The notes under the pieces were generated by a model, which ran no database searches, was not told the DNA's origin, and was given only the letters and a program-made list of their open reading frames with translations. DNA of 64,000 nt. It comes from Cupriavidus basilensis (GTDB taxonomy: Bacteria > Pseudomonadota > Gammaproteobacteria > Burkholderiales > Burkholderiaceae). The stretch covers positions 4,278,001 through 4,342,000 of the forward strand of contig NZ_CP062803.1 in assembly GCF_008801925.2 (NCBI RefSeq). Reading direction: 5' to 3'. The position numbers were made by a program, and so were the translations under genes. The stretch's first letter is position 1. Each line of letters opens with the position of its first letter. Positions 60,058-64,000 of this stretch are shown piece by piece.

Positions 60058-62364
60058 TCAGATGCGCAAGGGATCGATCTCCAACTGCCAGCGCACGCCC
60101 TTGGCATCCCCTAGCGCCTCGCCAAAAGTTTGCACCCACTCGCTGATAAACCTTTGCAGTGCAATGCGCGAGGTACTTTCCACCAGCATTTGCGCACGCT
60201 CCCGGTTAGCCACCCGCACCATCGACATCGGCACCGGGTCATGGAGTTGCACCTCCGGCGCCATCCGGCACGCATCGGCCCGATTCCGCGCGCTCTGGAG
60301 GAAGGCCAACGCACGCTCCAGTTCGGCATGGTCGGCCGTGACAAGCACCTGGTAGGCAAACGGGGGCAACCCGGCCTGGCGGCGCTCGCGCAACTGGGTA
60401 GCCGCGAATCCATCATAGTCATGGCGTACCAATGCCTGCAATGCCGATGCATCGGGATAGCGGGTCTGGATCAGCACCTCGCCCGCCAGCCCGGCCCGAC
60501 CGGCCCGTCCGGCCACCTGCATCAGGGAGGCAAACAAATGCTCGGCCGCGCGAAAATCGTGGCTGAACATGGCGGCGTCCGGATGGACGATGCCGACGAG
60601 GGTCACGCGCTGGAAGTCGTGCCCCTTGGCCACCATCTGCGTGCCCACCAGGATGTCGACCTCGCCCGCGTGGACCTCATCGAACATGGCCTGCGCGCTG
60701 CCCTTGCGGCGCGTGGAGTCGGCATCGATGCGGGCGATGCGCGCTTGCGGGAAGCGTGCCGCCAAGGCCTCCTCGATGCGCTGGGTGCCTCGACCAAGCG
60801 GTGCAACATCCACGTTGCCACAATCCGGGCAATGGTGCGGCACCGGGGATTCCAGCCCGCAATGGTGGCAGCGCAGGCGGCGCTCCGGCCGGTGTAGCAC
60901 CATATAGGCCGAGCAGCGCGGGCATCCGGAGAGCCAGCCGCAGCTATCGCAGGCCAGCACCGGGGCGTAGCCGCGCCGGTTCAGGAACAGCAGGCTCTGC
61001 TCGCCGCGCTGCAGGCGGGCCTCGATGGCGTTGAGCAACGGCACCGACAGCCCCTCATAGAGGGCTCGCTGGCGCTGGCGTTCCTGGTTGATGTCGATCA
61101 GCCGCACGGTGGGCAGCGTGGCATCGGTCTGGGCCCGCTCACGCAGCACCAGCTTGCGGTAGGTGCCCTGCTCAGCACGCCACCAGGACTCCATGGACGG
61201 CGTGGCGGAGCCCAGCACCACGGCCGCGCCGAGTTGCTTGGCCCGCCATACGGCCAGGTCGCGCGCGGAGTAGCGCAGGCCTTCCTGCTGCTTGTAGGAT
61301 GTGTCGTGTTCCTCGTCGACCACGATCAGCGCCAGGTGCGGCAGCGAGGCCAGCACCGCCAGCCGCGTGCCCAGCACGATGCGGGCCTCGCCGCGGTGCG
61401 CGGCCAGCCATTGCAGCGTGCGCTCCTGGTCGGCCAGGCCGCTATGCAGCACCGCCAGCGGCAGATGCGGAAAGCGCGACGCAATGCGGCCCTGCAGCTG
61501 GGGCGTGAGATTGATTTCAGGCACCAGCATCAGCACCTGCGCCTGCGCATCGCGCGCCAGCACCTCGGCCATGGCGTGCAGGTAGACTTCGGTCTTGCCG
61601 CTGCCGGTGACGCCGTGGAGCAGGAACGGCGCGAATCCCTTGGCCTGCCCGATGGCTTCCACGGCCACACGCTGCTCTTCGTGCAGCGGTGGCGCGATGG
61701 ACGGCTCGGCAGCCGAGGGCGCGCCCAGCAAGGGCTGGTCGGTCGGCTCGGAGATCACCCAGCCGGCCTCGGCCCACTCCGCCAGGCGCGAGGGCGCCGC
61801 GCTGCATAGCACACGCGCCTCGGCGGCGGATACCGCCCGCCCTTCCCCGGCGGCTGCCACCAGCGCCTGAGCCAGCGCCAGCACGGTGCGGGCGCGCGGC
61901 GGCACCGCCGCCAACAGCGCCTCGCCCTGCCCCGGGGCCACGCGGTAGTGTTCGCTGCGGGCACGCAGTGCCAGCCGCGCCCAGCCGTCGGCCTCGCGCA
62001 GGGCCGGAGGCAGCGCGGGCAGCATGACTTCGCCAAGGCAGCGGTGGTAATAGCGTGCGGCAAAGCCCGCCAGCGCAATCCAGTGGGCGCCAAGCGGTGG
62101 CAGCCAGTCCAGGCGCTGTGCGACAGAACGCAGCTTGTCCGCGGGTACATCGGAGTGCGCGCAACGCGATACCGCTACGCCAACCAGCGTACGGCGGCCG
62201 AACGGCACCGTGACCAGTTCGCCGGGCTGGACTTCCGGGCCAGCGAGGTAATCGAAGACATCGTCAGCCGGCGTATCAAGTGCCACCCGCACGACGGCAA
62301 GCGGTGCGCCGTCGGTCGGTTCCGCAGCCAGCGCGGCTTGCTCGGGGATCGCCGGTGACGTCAC
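60058..62364 (-). CDS. priA: Primosomal protein N' (PriA helicase)
   Basis: A 768-residue 3'-5' DNA helicase for replication restart. Walker A HGVTGSGKTEVYLHAM, motif II VDEEHDTSYKQQEGLRYS, then ATPSMESW. Zinc motifs are CDSCGWLSGCPRC and CHHCGLESPVPHHCPDCG, and the later helicase motif is QMVAKGHDFQRVTLVG. The start is set at GTG 62364, with GGGAGG six bases upstream; the frame opens further to a TTG at 62433 without support. It is downstream of hemE on the same strand. Confidence 0.95.
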   Translation of the reverse strand: MTSPAIPEQAALAAEPTDGAPLAVVRVALDTPADDVFDYLAGPEVQPGELVTVPFGRRTLVGVAVSRCAHSDVPADKLRSVAQRLDWLPPLGAHWIALAGFAARYYHRCLGEVMLPALPPALREADGWARLALRARSEHYRVAPGQGEALLAAVPPRARTVLALAQALVAAAGEGRAVSAAEARVLCSAAPSRLAEWAEAGWVISEPTDQPLLGAPSAAEPSIAPPLHEEQRVAVEAIGQAKGFAPFLLHGVTGSGKTEVYLHAMAEVLARDAQAQVLMLVPEINLTPQLQGRIASRFPHLPLAVLHSGLADQERTLQWLAAHRGEARIVLGTRLAVLASLPHLALIVVDEEHDTSYKQQEGLRYSARDLAVWRAKQLGAAVVLGSATPSMESWWRAEQGTYRKLVLRERAQTDATLPTVRLIDINQERQRQRALYEGLSVPLLNAIEARLQRGEQSLLFLNRRGYAPVLACDSCGWLSGCPRCSAYMVLHRPERRLRCHHCGLESPVPHHCPDCGNVDVAPLGRGTQRIEEALAARFPQARIARIDADSTRRKGSAQAMFDEVHAGEVDILVGTQMVAKGHDFQRVTLVGIVHPDAAMFSHDFRAAEHLFASLMQVAGRAGRAGLAGEVLIQTRYPDASALQALVRHDYDGFAATQLRERRQAGLPPFAYQVLVTADHAELERALAFLQSARNRADACRMAPEVQLHDPVPMSMVRVANRERAQMLVESTSRIALQRFISEWVQTFGEALGDAKGVRWQLEIDPLRI

Positions 62365-62935
62365 ACCGTGCCTCCCGGGCCGATCGCCCAGCGCAGCGGT
62401 GGGTACGGTCCAGATTGGGGCGAGCAAGCCCAATGCATGTGCAGACCGAGGCTGAGCCGCTTTCCAGACAAACTCAGTGTGCGCTGCAACATCAACTTAA
62501 AGTAACGCTTCAAATGTGCCCCTAAGTCGATGATAGATGGCTGGTTTTCCCGGCCCCGGGCAGCGCCTGTGGATAACTTTGTTGAAAACTCGTCCGGAGT
62601 TCCCGGCAAGCCCCGTAAAACAAGGCTCCCACGGGCATTCCAGCTTGTGCGTGGCCAGATGCAATGCCTTGTAAATCAAGGACTTGGCGATATCCCTCAG
62701 ATGAGTTAGGGACTAACCCGCTCTTGCACTGCGGAAAACCCATTGATGTGCATAAGTCAAGCCTTGACAAGCGCGAACCAGCACCGAAAGGGCGAAATAT
62801 TGCAAAATAGTTTACTTGACAGCGCTTCGGGCAAGCCTCCCCCGGCACCCGCCCGCCCGGCTGCGGCGCGCGAGGCCATCTCGCTGCGCCGCACAGGCGG
62901 CACCCCCGGGTGGGAGGGAAGACGTGCACCAGCTG
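62365..62935. other. Intergenic stretch between hemE and priA
   Basis: About 570 bases without a supported gene. It contains a single perfect DnaA-box match (TGTGGATAA, 62568-62576, TTATCCACA on the other strand). No box cluster was seen, so not an origin. Confidence 0.5.
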
Positions 62936-64000
62936 TCACCTTGCCACGGTACGCAGCTGCCGGCTGTAGCGATGCACCTCGTCCACCAGCACCGTCACAT
63001 TCTCGGGCGGGGTGAACTGGGAAATGCCGTGGCCAAGGTTGAAGACGTGTCCGTCGCAGCCGCCGCCGGCCGCATAACTGTCGAGCACGCCACGCACCTG
63101 CTCGCGAATCGCGGCTTCCGGCGCAAACAGCACATTGGGGTCGATATTGCCCTGCAGCGCCACCTTGCCGCCGGTGCGGCGGCGCGCCTGCGTCAAGTTG
63201 ACAGTCCAATCCAGGCCGAGCGCATCGGCACCGATCTCGGTGAGCGCCTCCAGCCACAATCCGCCGCCCTTGGTGAACACGATGGCCGGCACCTGCTCGC
63301 CGTTGTGCTCGCGCTTCAATCCGGCCAGCACCTTGCGCATATAGGCCAGGGAGAACGTCTGGTACATGCCGTCGGCCAGCGTGCCGCCCCAGGTGTCGAA
63401 CAGCATCACGGCTTGTGCGCCTGCCTCGATCTGCGCATTCAGGTAGGCCGACACGGCCTGCGCGTTGATCTCCAGGATGCGGTGCATCAGGTCGGGGCGG
63501 CTGTACATCATGGCCTTGACCGTGCGGAAATCGGAGGAACCCGCACCCTCGACCATGTAGCAGGCCAGCGTCCAGGGGCTGCCCGAGAAGCCGATCAGCG
63601 GCACGCGCTGGCGGCCGTCCTGCACCAGTGCCCGGCGGATCTCGCTGACCGCGTCGAACACGTAGGACAGCGAGGCCATGTCCGGCACCGCCAGCTTCTT
63701 GACGTCGCCTTCGGTGCGCAACGGGTGGGCAAAGCGCGGACCCTCGCCTTGCGCAAACGACAGCCCGAGGCCCATGGCATCGGGCACGGTCAGGATGTCG
63801 GAGAAGAGAATGGCCGCGTCGAGCGGATAGCGCTCGAGGGGCTGCAGCGTAACTTCCGTGGCGTAGGCCGGGTTCTTGGCCAGGCCGAGGAAGCTGCCGG
63901 CGCGAGCACGCGTGGCGTTGTATTCGGGCAGGTACCGCCCCGCCTGACGCATCAGCCACAGCGGGGTGTACTCGGTCGGTTGCCGGCGCAGCGCGCGCAG
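62936..64000 (-). CDS. hemE: Uroporphyrinogen decarboxylase, 5' end outside the window
   Basis: A haem-pathway enzyme that removes four carboxyl groups from uroporphyrinogen III. The visible 354 residues include [37 protein letters not shown] (with the key Asp), [18 protein letters not shown] and FDTWGG. The frame is open through base 64000, so only about 10-15 residues and the start codon are missing. Confidence 0.96.
   Translation of the reverse strand: MRALRRQPTEYTPLWLMRQAGRYLPEYNATRARAGSFLGLAKNPAYATEVTLQPLERYPLDAAILFSDILTVPDAMGLGLSFAQGEGPRFAHPLRTEGDVKKLAVPDMASLSYVFDAVSEIRRALVQDGRQRVPLIGFSGSPWTLACYMVEGAGSSDFRTVKAMMYSRPDLMHRILEINAQAVSAYLNAQIEAGAQAVMLFDTWGGTLADGMYQTFSLAYMRKVLAGLKREHNGEQVPAIVFTKGGGLWLEALTEIGADALGLDWTVNLTQARRRTGGKVALQGNIDPNVLFAPEAAIREQVRGVLDSYAAGGGCDGHVFNLGHGISQFTPPENVTVLVDEVHRYSRQLRTVAR

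Noticed and set aside
62568..62576. DnaA box as sign of a replication origin
   Set aside because: Only one box, no AT-rich unwinding region and no origin genes such as dnaA or dnaN nearby.
62757..63959. 400-residue open frame in another phase of hemE
   Set aside because: The hemE frame has all conserved blocks; this one has none.

Overview
The window looks like a piece of a GC-rich betaproteobacterial chromosome of the Cupriavidus/Ralstonia type. This is inferred from the housekeeping genes (hemE, priA, putA, a LivK-like binding protein, rep and the gcvTHP set behind a tandem glycine riboswitch) and from codon use. No species can be named from the sequence alone.

Positions 1 to about 29,556 form an accessory island. 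Its right edge is a tRNA-Arg(CCG) gene (29557-29632, minus strand), and a large serine recombinase at that edge has its last codons running antisense through the whole tRNA. The left edge lies outside the window. From left to right the island carries: the end of an S8 (subtilisin-type) peptidase; a 371-residue protein with a possible nuclease-like motif; a complete type I restriction-modification operon (hsdM, hsdS, a NucS/DUF5655-like nuclease gene, hsdR); two less characterised minus-strand genes, one a DUF4365-like nuclease-fold protein; a frameshifted IS5-family copy; a Hachiman-type pair (hamA nuclease, hamB helicase); a Shedu-type DUF4263 nuclease; and a STAS/GHKL ATPase gene split by a second, intact copy of the same IS. 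Next come a compact minus-strand operon with three small HAD phosphatase-fold genes among short unknown genes, divergent from a regulator with two XRE helix-turn-helix domains across a perfect 12-bp inverted repeat, and finally the recombinase with a decayed partial copy of itself just upstream. This is a defence island. The three-HAD operon is the least explained part and the best candidate for an undescribed system.

From 29,557 to 64,000 the DNA is ordinary core chromosome: a dihaem cytochrome c, hemN with an FNR-type box, a periplasmic binding protein, an OmpR/EnvZ-type two-component pair divergent from an LTXXQ (CpxP/Spy-like) periplasmic protein, rep, the riboswitch and gcvT-gcvH-gcvP, a DUF421 membrane protein, sdaA, an EthD-like protein, a persulfide-dioxygenase-type metallo-hydrolase, OsmC, ybdK, a CPA2 antiporter, a TPR protein, a frameshifted exported protein, a LivK-like binding protein, putA, priA and the start of hemE. 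The gcv genes and sdaA sit together and link glycine breakdown to serine deamination.

All family names come from reading the translated sequence and recalling known families. No database search was run. Long open frames antisense to rep, gcvP, putA and the transposase are shadows of GC-rich codon use and were left out.
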